Source of the DNA: Parascedosporium putredinis
Lineage: Eukaryota; Ascomycota; Sordariomycetes; Microascales; Microascaceae
Reading direction: 5' to 3'
Length of the DNA stretch: 64,000 bases
Assembly: GCA_949357655.1 (NCBI GenBank)
Contig: CASHTG010000016.1
Coordinates: 1,860,001 to 1,924,000, forward strand
Both the position numbers and the translations under genes were made by a program. The notes below the pieces were generated by a model. It was not told the DNA's origin. It did no database searches and saw only the letters and a list, made by a program, of their open reading frames with translations. Positions 12,001-23,464 of the stretch are shown here, piece after piece. How positions within the stretch are numbered: the first letter of the stretch is position 1; each line of letters starts with the position of its first letter.

Positions 12001-15000
12001 CCATCCCCATCGTGATGCTCTGGCGCAGGAGTATTGTGAGGAGTTGAGGGAAAAGCAAGCGGAAAAGAGTCCCGTTAAATTCATACTTTGGTGCTACTTC
12101 GGGACCGGGAAAGTATCACGGATCCACCGATACACTATCGTCCCAGTGGAAGAGATTGATGAGGGACCTGCTGGGCAGCTAGTTTCAATCGAAGCTACCT
12201 CGGTATTACAGCATTTCTCATCCTAGATTGGGATAGGAAAAAGTAAAAAGAAAGAAAGAAAAAACAGGCGGAAAGAAAAATCCTTGTTGCAGGAGCCAGG
12301 CACGACTCGCGTCCAATGGCCGATCATAGCTGAGACTGTCGAGGTTAACCGTCTGTTCTACCCTCTTATCGACGATCGGCGCCCAGGGCGTTGGGTCTCC
12401 TTGACTCAAGACGCCCAAGAGCCTTGAACCCGATAGCCACCAACGGCATCAATCTGACGCTTTTAAGCGCTTACATGGAACGGCATGAAGCCGCTGGAAG
12501 AGATGTGCTAAACGAGAGGAACAGGCCTCGTCAATGTGCAGATAGTTTGGGCCCGGCTATTCTAAAAGTCTGCAAACCCAAGATGGACGAAAGGGAATGA
12601 ACCTCACGATATCTTGAACTACACTAGAAAAAAAAATAAAAAAGAGCGGACGAGGCGCAGGTGAAGAGACGGCATGAATGGTCAACGGATCAACCACCGT
12701 CGATCCGCAGGTTCACCACAGTCCCCAGGTTTTGTAAATGAGGTCGAGGCGCGGGCGCTACCGCATTGAGGTCGTAATAACTGGAAGAGCTTGAGGAGTT
12801 GGCTCGCGGCAATTTTCCTCCTTTCATATTGGAGATCTTCGCGCAGCAGGGGACAAACGGCATAAAGACCATGCACGTGCAATCTCCCCGCGAATATACA
12901 GCCTGTAAAGAATTAAGTGTGGCTACCCATCGAAGTATCCACCGTTTGGCGGGTGATTGAAGGGGGTGCGAGGGGGATCGTTGTCGATCTTGCACTTGCG
13001 GCCAGCCCTGCTCATCAAAACCGATCGAAGCTGGGCGAGAGAAGCCTGGCTGGGGAGTTTGAAGTACTCAAGGGTCTTGAAGGGAAGAAGCACCAGCAGC
13101 AGCAGGGGCGATCGAACCGCTCTCATGGACCACCTTCTGCGGTAATAGTGGCTGGTGTAATCCAGCGATGTGCAAGCTAACCTCAGATCAAGTTCAAACC
13201 GCCCAAACCAGACCAAGGGTTAGAAACCCGGCGTGGGCGCTCAGAGTGGTCGGTCCTCCGCCCAAAACCATCATTAATCGTTTCGGCCATCGCTCAACTG
13301 CCCCCAAAGTGGGCATACACGCGAGATCCACAGCGGCTTTCGCTGGATTTGAGCATGCATGGACGAATGCAGTTGAGACAAACGGCTACATGATAATATT
13401 TCTGCATATTTCCCACGAGCTTCGTGGGCAAGACTCTCGCAGCCACCCTTCTATGCTTCGTATACCTGGTTTGTCTCGTGCAGAATGGGACAGGGAGTGG
13501 TCTGGTTGTCTGCGAACTTTTGCTCTGCCCACGTAGAAGGCAAAAACAGTGATCTCTTTTGCATTCTTCCTAACCCTGAGTCTTATTATCATTACCATCA
13601 TTATTTCCCAAATTAGGGATTATTGGGGCTTGGGCGTTTGGAGCTGTTCCCCGGTGTATGTCCCTTCAATTACCCAGACCTCCGAAATTTTGACTTCTTC
13701 GATGTGATGTTTCTTGCCCGCAAGGAGGGAGGTCTACCAACCTCTTTCGAGCCACTCAAGCTGGAAGACAGGATCGCTTCATCAATGCATGTGTGAGCCG
13801 CTCATTTCCGCCCAACACTATCACTATTTTCACCATGTTAGTGCGACGGCCGGTAGCTGACTTATATGGCTCTCGGTTGTCCGAAACGATATCGTCTTCA
13901 TAGCCAAGACCGGGGCTTTTTGTTCGGCAGGACACAGGCACAGGACGCTCCGAAAGGGGAAGAAAAAGGAATAAAAATACGAAAAAGGATTTATGAGCTA
14001 GTCGGCTGTCGTCGATTGCCCATGGGGACGACGGGGCCTCTTACCAAATGAAGAGAGACACAATGTGCATGCTTCATAACCGGGGAGCACGAAAAGCAAG
14101 GATGGTCTTGACCATGGACGTTGACAGCGGTCGGCCTGGCCCTCTTGCGAGACGAGTGACACAGGTTTCGGGGCCGATACGACGACACACAGGCACCGAA
14201 GAACATGCGGGCGGGAGGCGGGATAGCTTTGTGTTAACAGGGACCAGCCACAGCATTGATTAGGGATGGTTGGCTTGGTCACTATTTCCTGTCATTATTG
14301 AGATAGAAAGCTCGTTCTACCGATAACTGCATTTTTCGTGGCAATAATACTCAAAAACCTAGGGGCACACTTGGTCTGGGGCGCGAGCCACTACCTAGTC
14401 AAGGAGGCTTCTTGTGTTCTCGACGGCCGAGGCCACTGCAGTGTTGTGTTTGTGCTTCCGCAGACATGTTGATTGTATTTTCCCCTTTGGCGTTGTTTAT
14501 TATTATTTTTGCCCTTCATCAAAGTGTTGTGATTTGCCGTTGGTTGATGGCTGAGGCTTGGTGAAGCGTACACGACGGCGATCGAATCGACTGGCCTTTG
14601 GTTAAGGAGAACCGGAAAATGAGGCGAGGATCGGGTCATGCCACGCATCTCCAACGATTCAAGTGGGTAAGGCCGGTCGAGAGGCCCGAAACCGCCCCTG
14701 GTCCTCGTGTTGGTAGGAGGAGGATTCTCCAGACATACAAAGGCTGGCCCAATGATGGGTGGCTAGCTCGCTGGCACTAACAACAGCCTGTTCACTAGTC
14801 TCTCCATGGTCAGAGCGTTAAGTTACCCTGAGGCCCAGAGATCAAAAGATCCACTCCCACTCTTGTCTTCAGGGAGATGAGTGCAATGGTAGGGAGCACT
14901 GGCGGAATAACTACATGTAGGCAAGCACTACCGACCGGCATCGCATTGACGTTGCGACAACATGGTAGATCGTCGGATCCATCCGCTCATCTTTGTGGAT

Positions 15001-16430
15001 TGTGCCCACAGTTGTGGGAGGCTTCAACCTCGGTTGGCATCCAAGCCAACGTCGATCAGCAACCTCTCGACTTGTGCTTGCTCTATATCCTTCCACCCCC
15101 TTCTTTCCATACGTAAATCCTCGTGGCTAGAACCAACCCGATGCGCTGCGAGAGCTTTGATACATCCCGTAGACCGACAGGCGAATGAATCAAACGGTGG
15201 CTGACAAGGCTGGTAAATGCATCGAGGTCTCGGGCCTGATTCCTGATCTCCTCGAACAAGACGTTTTCTGCCTAGTGGTGTCTTGAAGATTGATTGGCTG
15301 TTTCGGATAGGTAATGTGCGCCCATGGTTCGTGGTTCGTGAGAGGAGGAGAAGTGGGCCCTTGGAATTCATTGTGGTTCAGAATTTCTTTTCCTTCTCTT
15401 TTTGGCCTTCATCTATTATCCGTAGTTTGACGTCAGAATCGCCCCGAGTCTCCAGCATCGTGAATTTTGACCGGACAAAGTTGTATTACTCTTCCCTCTC
15501 GGCAAATTCGACCGAAAATGTGATCCTAGTCTTCCACGACTTGCCTTCACCCCTTGGCTTGGTGTTCTAGCCAACCCCTCCTTAAAAGGCGGCGGTGAGA
15601 TTCGGGAACTAAAGGAGGGGTCACATTCCCAAATCAAAATCTTGAACTGACCTAGAAGATCCTTTGCTGCTCACCGCCCACTTCAAATGAGGGGATCGAC
15701 GAAAAATTAGGAGGCGGGGGCCTACTTTTTCTCCTTCTTTTCTTCTTCTTTGGGCCGGCGTGAGCAGAGGAGAGACCGGACTCGAGGCGACGCCTTCAGG
15801 CATGAGACGCTAGAGGACTGCCGAAGCTACGGGTGGAGGAGGCTCTCCTCGAATCAGATCTTATCAACCAACTAGGCTCACAGGCTCAGAACAACGGCGT
15901 GAGGTCGGCGGTGCCAAGTTACACTACAGGCAATTCTCAAACAACCGCAACATTAAGTGCGGGCGAGCAGTTTGCCACGAGAGAGGGATACCAAGCAGGA
16001 AGTAGCATGTGGGCGCCTGTTGCGGCCCAAAAGTGAGGTCCTCGATCCTGACTGAACCCCAGTCCTCACGATTTCCTACAGGGACGAGTCAAAAGTCGCC
16101 CTCTTCTTCCCTGTCAAAGGTCGTTTGTTTCATCTTTTTGGCGGTGGCCAAGGTCTTCCGCCAATAGGGCGGCTGCAACGCGAAAGGAGCAGCCAGCCAA
16201 TTGATGCCCAGCCCAAAATGCGAGCGGGACGTGTGGTGTGCGTGGCGTAACCGTGAATGATTGAAAGCGACGCAGCGCGGGCGCGCTGCGTTGGGGGCGG
16301 CCAGAGGCTATTGGTGCTGAGGGTAGTTGACCAGGAGCCATCGATACTTTGGGGCGAGTAGTAAGCCGTAAGATCGCGATTCTATTGGCTGGACCAAAAT
16401 CGCCTAGTTGCCCACCTCGTCATTTCGCTC

Positions 16431-16463
16431 CGTCGCCAGACGCCAGTCGCCAGTCGCCAGTCG
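16431..16463 (+). repeat. Heptamer tandem repeat (GTCGCCA)n
   Basis: Four near-perfect copies of GTCGCCA (one reads GACGCCA) stand in a row, followed by a partial unit. Confidence 0.8.
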
Positions 16464-16490
16464 GAGCGTGTCTGCGTGGAAACCCGCCCG

Positions 16491-16545
16491 CTCCCCGTGT
16501 TCCCTCCCCGTGTTCCCTCCGTGTTTCCCTCCTCCGTGTCTCCCG
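16491..16545 (+). repeat. Imperfect 13-mer tandem repeat
   Basis: About four copies of a CTCCCCGTGTTCC-like unit follow closely after the heptamer repeat, with small indels and substitutions in the later copies. Two unrelated minisatellites within 120 bp suggest a slippage-prone spot. Confidence 0.75.
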
Positions 16546-17199
16546 TGAGGCGGGCTCGCGCGTTTGCCCTCCACTCCCTTTCCCCCTTGACGCACACCAG
16601 CCATCCCCCAAACGTGTACCCTTACAGGTTCTGTTGAAGCTGCAGGTTAGATATTGGGCCTGTCAGCGGAAAATGAGTGGTTCTCGACGGTTAACTCCAC
16701 ATCAGGAAGGCAAGATGGACCTCGAGGTGAATGGCGGGCATCGCCCCTCCCTTTCCGCTTACAATTGAACAGAGGGTTCACTGGCTCTCGCCCTACGAAA
16801 TCGTGCGGTTTCCTGTCGCCCCGCAACCCGCACGCCTTCCCCTGCCTCTGGCCCCCACTATCAAGCGTTCGACGTTGTTGGGCCACGCTTTGAGACAGTC
16901 CAAGGAAGCTGCATGCCTACGCCAAAAAGGAAGATAGAGACAGGAAAAGGAAAAAGAAGTCGGTGCCTGTCTCAATGTCTTAACACCATTTGGAAAAGGA
17001 TCAGTTAGGAGAAGACATCATGGATCCCTTGCTAACCCCACATATAGCCCGTTTTAGGAGCGAGAGGCGCCGATAGACGACCAAGAAAAAGAAAACCTCT
17101 GTTGGCAGAGCGTGCTCGCATGCGTGCCTGAGCGGAGGACGTGTTCAGGATCGGACCCATCCAACTATTCAATGATGATACGTACATGAATACATTCCC

Positions 17200-19552
17200 A
17201 ACGCAAGCATGCAAGAGCGCATCCGTTCACAGAATAGTGAGAGATTGGAAAAAGCTAAATATACGTCCCGTCCTCCTCCATCTCGAGACGTACGAAAGGG
17301 ATCTATGAACTCATCGTCCATCGTGCCCTCTTATCAACTCGAGTCAAATATCTCTCTGTATTATCCCATCTGTCTATTGCTGCTTACGCCCTTTGCGGGA
17401 ATAATATCTCCATCTTTTGTCCCGTCATCAATTCGATTCTCCGGAATCTAGTTCCACCGGCTCTATCTGCGACGCAGAGCCTACTGATCCAGTAAAGGAT
17501 TGTTCTGCCCACCTTCCAGAAAGCTTCAACCCCAGACCTTGTCTGCCAAAATCGTGGTTCTCCTTGATTAGGGATTACGCCGACTGTGGTCCCGTCCCCG
17601 CCATCCTCGCACATTATCCGCATCACAATAATCCCTCGTCGCTCACCATTTTGCATTCCATTCTAATAATTCGTCTTCTGTGCTGGTCACAGACCTTTTA
17701 TTATTCCCGCTTAATCCTGCCTCCGCCCCCAACCAAACTTCATATCGAAACAGTCTCTGTGCTCTGATTCCGACTCAAAATACCCAGACACACGCCCCTA
17801 CAGCCGAGGAAGAAGGAAAATAATTGGAATAAACAAAATAACAGGGAAAGGAAAAAAAAATATCAAGAGCTCTAGTTGAAAGACCTTGAAAATATTCACC
17901 GTCCAAGCCGCCTTCCTCCTCGCATAGCGCAACCCTTCGGTGCCTTCCAAGCTCGTATCTGCCACCTGCAATTCCCGGACCAAGTCGTATAGACTTGACA
18001 CGACACCGACCTTCCCAACCAAGACGCACAAAGAGTCGCCACTCCGCAGCCTCTTCTTTCATTCGTACCACATTGCGCATCGACGAAGACAGAAGGCGAG
18101 AGAAATCAAAATCGATAGGCTTCATAGTTTTTTTTGCATTTCCCATCCTCGTCTACCGGCCCACCCAAGGTTCCCGACAGCCTGAAAAGGAAGAGTGGGA
18201 AAGAAAACGCCTTACAGGTCTAGATTGCCTCCTTGCTGGAATTTCGACTTTGTGTTTGACCTGCACTTTGCCGTTCAACCTGCCAATTTCGGAATCTGCC
18301 ATTTTTCTTTAACAGCCGCGTCCAGCACTTTTACTTATCCCCCGATCATTCTGCGATATTTCGGTCTAATCTCATAGCATTCTTGTTGCTTTTGCTCTGA
18401 CTCCGTCATCGTCGCTGTCGGCCTCTTACCTATTCCCGACAGCCGGTTCTTCACGGGGAATCTTGGAAAGAATTTGAAATTTACGGCGAGGCTCAGACCA
18501 CTGACGACGGAGTGCACGTCGTAGAACCTGCTCAGCGTCGCAAGCCACATTACGACGACCGATCTTTTCCCTCGGTCTCCTCTCCCAATCCCAACACGAG
18601 CGACCTCCCTCAAGGACCCATTTTTGCTTGGCCAATCGCTGAACATTGGGATCGCTTGAACTCCATCAGCTAGCCCAGCACCGCTAACGCCGATTATCGA
18701 CCCGTCTAGCGCGCCTCCTATTTTTCGACGGCCTTTCCCACTGCCCCAGCAGGCTTTCTCGTTCCCTGATTCCAGCCACCCCTGTCCGACGGGACCCAGT
18801 ACAGCAATAACCTCGACAAGCTGCCTCGATATAATAATAGGTACATTCTTCGGGTACCGACACACACAAGCTCAACCTTCCCTGCAGGCATTTTATCGAC
18901 GCCGTCGTGCCTGCCTTCGCCACACACCTTCCACGCAACTCACGTCCACGCAAACACACGCCCCCACCCCACCCCCTTCACCATTTTCCCGATTTAAAGC
19001 ACGCCCCTTTGCCTTCCACACACCCCTTCGGGCTTAGCGTACCAAAGTACCCTTGGTACCCAGCGCCCACCCCCTCCCCTCGCACCCTTGTACTGCTGTG
19101 CCCCTGTCTTGGACTGCTTCAGTCGCTCCTTGACATAACCCACACCCACTCAGCCTCGTGCCCAGTGGCCTGCATCCCCATCCTCTTGTACACCCGTCAT
19201 CCGCTCCTGGCATATGAGCCACTCCTCCCGAGGCATTTGCATTTGATATATATCGAACTTGCCTCCCACATCGAGACACCTTAGTCTCTCTATCTCCTGC
19301 ACACATCACCTCTTCCCACGATCTTAAAGTCGTCCCCACACGACACTATCACCCCTCCTCCCCACCCCACCCTCTCCAAATCCTCAACCTCCTTTTTTAT
19401 CCTCTCTTTCGACAACCTCTCTATATATCCCAGTCGAATCCACCTCCCCACCTTCGTCTTCATCTCTCGGACAAGTTTGGCTTTTTGCTTGTCAACCTAT
19501 TTCGACATCTTCACTCACCCACCCACACATCCACCACACACATCTCTTCACA
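17200..19552 (+). promoter_or_regulatory. Long pyrimidine-rich upstream region / leader of the cyclin gene
   Basis: The + strand becomes strongly C/T-rich from about 17.2 kb, and most strongly from 18.85 kb, up to the cyclin start. A TATATA element lies near 19421-19426, about 130 bp before the start codon, and the start sits in a good CACAATGG context. Several short upstream open frames occur (for example 17417-17767). Long leaders with upstream frames are known for fungal G1 cyclin and CDK regulators. That this whole tract is transcribed is inference. Confidence 0.45.
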
Positions 19553-20588
19553 ATGGATTCTACTCGGTTATACACCAGAGAAGAGCTCAAGGAGGCTGCT
19601 CTCCATGATCTTATCACCAGCAGAGTCGACTCGAGGATGATCAGCTACCTTGCCAAGGCCGCCGACAATGTCATTCCCTGTGACAAGAACATGATGCCGG
19701 CTCAGTCCCGGAAGAACACCAGCCCCGCTAACCTACCGACTCCCCCACCACTCCCGAGCTCCGCGCCGTCCAGCCAGGACCCTATGCTCCCTACTGTTGA
19801 GCAGTTCATCCGCCAGCTTGTCCGGTCCAGCAACGTTCAGGCCGCCACCCTCATGCCCACCCTCGTCTACCTTCAGAGGTTGAAGAACAAGCTCAACCCA
19901 TGTCCCGAGGTCTCCGCTGCACTTCGCATCGCATCTTCCTCGCCTGCCTCATCCTCGCTGCCAAGTACGTCAACGATATCTCGCCCAAGAATAAGCACTG
20001 GGCCAGGTATACCAACATGGAGGGACCCACCTATCACTTTGGCTTCTGCACATCAGAGGTCAACCTGATGGAGAAGCAGCTCCTCCAGCTTCTCGATTTC
20101 GACCTCCGTTTCTCTGAAGAGGATCTCTACAACTCGTGGCGTGAATACGTTGAGCCTACGCGCCAGAAGATGGAAGACGAGAACAGGAAGACCTACTTCG
20201 CCTGGCAGGAGACCGCCATGCGCGCGGCTGCCACCCCCAGTATTCTCCCCGCTACTACTCGCAGTATGATCAGTACGCCCGAGCCTCGGTCAGCCCCCCA
20301 GCTCTCAGCTACGCCAGCTCCCCAACCTCGTCGACCAGCAGCCGGCCCAGCTCCCGAGCCACAACCCCGACCAGCGTTGACTCGGTTGACTATACCGATA
20401 TCTACACCCCTTCGCAGTACGCGGGCTACGAGTATCCAACCGTTGCAGCCAATAAGGGCCAGAGGAAGCGACTTCTCCCCTACGAGATTACCGCGGAGCA
20501 GGCCATGGCTCATAGCATGGAGAACAGGACGGCCAAGATCCCCGTGCAAGCCGGGGAGTCTTCAGCAGGGTCTTTGGCAGTGCTATGA
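19553..20588 (+). CDS. Pho85-type (Pcl) cyclin, two apparent frameshifts
   Basis: A cyclin of the Pcl family, predicted to activate a Pho85-like kinase in G1 progression or nutrient signalling. Reading runs through three frames. The N-terminal part ends at LVYLQRLKNKLNP. The cyclin box then continues as SRGLRCTSHRIFLACLILAA and the AAKYVNDISPKNKHWARYT motif typical of Pcl/PclA proteins. A Ser/Pro-rich tail contains SSPTSSTSSRPSSRATTPTS. The frame changes at C-runs 19897-19899 and 20247-20250, each explained by one missing C, giving about 345 residues ending at the TGA at 20586-20588. The tail is low complexity and poorly conserved in this family, but its Ser/Thr pattern argues that this frame is the real one. 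No intron is seen. Which Pcl class it belongs to is not resolved. Confidence 0.82.
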
Positions 20589-21641
20589 CTGCGCGGTAAA
20601 CCAACACTCGACCGCTTCTCTTCTCTTTTTCCTTTAAGAACCCTAGATGTTCAGTCGTTTCTACATCCACACAACTCTTTCGCTCGCCATTTCCTATCTA
20701 TACATCATTTCTTTTGTGTCCATCTCAAAAGCGCGGAGTCGGCAATTCATTCGTTCACCATTCAGCATTTTTATCTATTTCCTTATCGAGGCTTCGGGAG
20801 GGTTTACTACCACAAATATTGTGGAATTTAGGCATCTAAGGGGACCGCCTTTCGGAACAGAACAGGTCATGGTACGGGATCGATGGCATATCACTACAGG
20901 AAGAGGTGTTCTTTTTTTCTCTCTGTTTCCCAAGGCTGGGACAAAGAGTGGTCGGTTTTGTTTCTTTTGGGTAGGCATGCATCTTGGGACAAGATTGGTT
21001 ATATTACATGCCGATTCTGCGTTTTTCACCAAGAAGAGGCCGGGCGGGACAGTATGCCATGTTCCTTTTTTTCATTTGATTCCCTTCTTATATGCGATTT
21101 CGAAAGAAGTCTCATATCCTATTTTTCTTTTGGCTGAGGGTCCGACTCATTTGACATGGGCAACCCGTCGCCATTCTTATTCTTACATGATAATAATACT
21201 CTCAAGATTGGCAACATTCGCCTTTCTTCCTAATTATCCATTTCCATTCCCAATAGTGCATTGTCTCTCGTGCTATGTGATGGCTATCTACGAATTTTGT
21301 GTAAAGCAGGAGAAATATCGACTTGTGGCATGGCTCAGCAAGCTGCGGAGGAAACCCCTGCCTTGGGGCTTGGCCTCACAATCAGCCACGGACTCGTTTG
21401 CTAGGAAGTGGTTTTAGTGGCCTGCGGGCTTTCCTTGGTCTTGGAGAAGGCGTCGGGACCTGCTCCTCACGGGGATCCATCCATCCATCACTGATCCATC
21501 AGATTCATTAGAGCAAGACTTGTGGTTGGCCGCTTTTAGCTCCGGGAAATCAAAGAAACAAGAAAACAGCTGGAGGGTCAGTCGGGTCGGCCATGCGTGT
21601 GTCCTCGTCATAACATCAACATCAACATTCCCTCTGTTTAA

Positions 21642-21657
21642 TACATGGATCCATGTA
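21642..21657. repeat. Perfect 16-bp palindrome TACATGGATCCATGTA
   Basis: The sequence equals its own reverse complement. It consists of TACATGTA split by GGATCCAT-type bases, joining the two palindrome motifs that recur through the non-coding parts of the window. Confidence 0.9.
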
Positions 21658-22285
21658 GCCAAGATGGGCTGCTTGAGTCGACATGGGCATCAATTTCAAG
21701 GTTGTTGATGTTTCTAGTTTGGAGAGAAGGAGGGGTCGGTGTGGACGGCTCGCCCCACCCCCATATCCCGTTTGGCCTCGAGTCGGGTCAGATGGGAAGC
21801 GGGAGGGTGCACATGAGGCCTTGTGAGCTGCCATGGATAACATTGAACCCACCCCTAAGCCCGAGCCTGCCCAAAACGGCGGCGGTCGTGTCGCTTCCGT
21901 GGACTTTTACTTTGTCCTTTTTCCCTCTTTGTTGTTTCTTTCTGTTTCATAAGAGGGCCAGGGCCAAAGTTGGGTTGCTTCCGTGATTACATGTCGGTTC
22001 AGGTATAGCAGGTGACGAGTGTGACGGTGCGACAGGGTTCAGCGAGTCCTCCCTTGCTTGTCACCCCTTGGTGTTTACGCTTTATCTCAATTTGTAGAAG
22101 TATTCAGTAAGAATCTGATGCTACAAAAATAAAAACTCCCAAGTCTGGTTTTGCCTTTGTGCGGTGTGCAATCATACAAGTACAAGCGGTGTTCCAGGTC
22201 GGGGTCCTATCTAGGGGTTGGGGCTTTTTGCACCAGCTTACACGACATCAAATGCTCGAGCCAGGCAGGTTGGCAGCAGGAAGCA

Positions 22286-22323
22286 GGGGAGGGGGAGGGG
22301 AGGGGGAGGGACAAGGGTGGGGG
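22286..22323 (+). repeat. Strong G-quadruplex candidate
   Basis: Seven G-runs of three to five bases are separated mostly by single A or T bases. This is the strongest quadruplex-type tract in the window. It lies about 390 bp upstream of the kinase-like gene on the same strand, so an effect on its expression is possible but unproven. Confidence 0.75.
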
Positions 22324-22711
22324 TTGGAAAAAGACACTAAGGATAGGTATCAACGAGTTGGTGTGAAGGTGGAGATCAGCGGCGAGGGGTCCGACGATCA
22401 CGAGATGCTGACCTTTGGGCGAGAAGGTGGAGATGGTATTAAGACACGTACAGTCGGGTCGGGTTCAGTGACCCACTGGACTCACATCGTGTGTAGCGAG
22501 ACGATGAGAGGACCTCACTACTTTGCTTAGTTATCATTAGCGAATCCGGTGACATAATGTACATTTGGAAGGACTGTCAACCTTGCCTTTGCCATTTCAG
22601 TCTTTTTTGATCACTTTGGACCCGAAGGATAATCCATTTATTACATCTCGCTGACCTTAGGAAGTTCGGGGCATCTTTGGTTGGAAGTTTCTAACCCTAA
22701 CTTCATAAGAT

Positions 22712-23464
22712 ATGGAAATCTGCGAGATAAGCGAGGCATTTGTGGAAAAGGATGGTGATCTCTTCTTTGACCATTCCAAAATTATTCTCAAACATGGAGA
22801 AGAGTACTTGTACGCAACCCCCAGGTATCGCCTTCGTGCCTCTTCGAAAGTCAACCCAAACGAACTGGAGCTTTTCCAAATCCCTGTTCACAACATCTGG
22901 CCGAGGTTCGACGCGAAATTCACTCAAGCCCCCGAACCGAGACCTTCCAATTGTTACATCAAGCAGCCGAGTCTTTTGCATTATGGAAATACTGCCGCCT
23001 CGCTGCATACTAGTGAGCAAGTCTTGAATGAAGTTGAAGTCTGCGAGGTTTTGAGCAGGTGCCCACACCCAAACATTGCCCGGTACCTAGGCTGCATTGT
23101 CGACCGAAGCAGGATTAAAGGTCTCTGCTTTATAAAATATCCTATGACTCTTCCACAGAGACTGGAACATGGTGGCCAGTTCGATGCGCAATCTTGTTTA
23201 CAAGGCATAAAGGAAGGAGTGACGCATTTACATGGGCTAGGTCTCATACATAATGATCTGAAGCCATCGAATATCATGATTGATCGAGAGGATAACCCGA
23301 TCATTATTGACTTTGACTCATGTCAGTCAGAAGGAGAGAGGTTAGGTCTCAAGGCAGGAACTCGGGGTTGGGCGCTTGAGGGGTCTACCATTGCAAGGCG
23401 CGAGAACGATTATCACGGTATAGTGAAGATAGACGAGTTCTTGAAAGCCAATAAACAAAGCTAA
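22712..23464 (+). CDS. Atypical protein kinase-like protein
   Basis: An intact, intronless 250-residue protein with the core of a protein kinase fold. Visible features are a candidate beta-3 lysine at 84 (CYIKQPSL), an alpha-C acidic segment near 105-112, the catalytic loop HNDLKPSN at 180-187 with Asp182 and Asn187, and a metal-binding motif altered from DFG to DFD at 200-202. No glycine-rich loop is recognisable in the first 80 residues. A GTRGW segment stands where the activation segment ends, and the C-lobe is very short. Small HNDLKP kinases of this kind form expanded, poorly characterised families in fungi. Activity is uncertain: catalytic Asp and Asn are present, but the missing glycine loop and DFD raise the chance of weak or absent catalysis. 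Substrate and partners are unknown. Confidence 0.75.
   Translation: MEICEISEAFVEKDGDLFFDHSKIILKHGEEYLYATPRYRLRASSKVNPNELELFQIPVHNIWPRFDAKFTQAPEPRPSNCYIKQPSLLHYGNTAASLHTSEQVLNEVEVCEVLSRCPHPNIARYLGCIVDRSRIKGLCFIKYPMTLPQRLEHGGQFDAQSCLQGIKEGVTHLHGLGLIHNDLKPSNIMIDREDNPIIIDFDSCQSEGERLGLKAGTRGWALEGSTIARRENDYHGIVKIDEFLKANKQS

Larger units (their letters stand above)
9011..17200. other. Gene desert, part 3
   Basis: About 8 kb with only short open frames and no recognisable domain on either strand. It holds a TACATGTA palindrome (14912-14919) and two small tandem repeats near 16.43-16.55 kb. I see no transposon ends, RNA gene or coding remnant. Confidence 0.5.
20589..22711. other. Intergenic region between cyclin and kinase-like gene
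   Basis: The first 830 bp are T-rich and probably the cyclin 3' UTR; a 256-codon frame there (20647-21417) is hydrophobic only because the strand is T-rich and stop-poor. Further along are a perfect 16-bp palindrome (21642-21657), a strong G-rich tract (22286-22323) and a telomere-like CTAACCCTAAC (22691-22701) ten bases before the kinase-like start codon. Confidence 0.5.

Noticed and set aside
20647..21417. 256-codon frame with several hydrophobic stretches after the cyclin
   Set aside because: It lies in the presumed 3' UTR on a T-rich strand, which gives stop-poor, Phe/Leu/Ile-rich frames. No domain is visible.
361..23464. A cdc2-cyclin-kinase functional cluster
   Set aside because: The cyclin is of the Pcl type, which pairs with Pho85 and not Cdk1, and the genes are separated by about 18 kb and 2 kb. 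Fungal housekeeping genes need not cluster by function, so linkage is probably chance.
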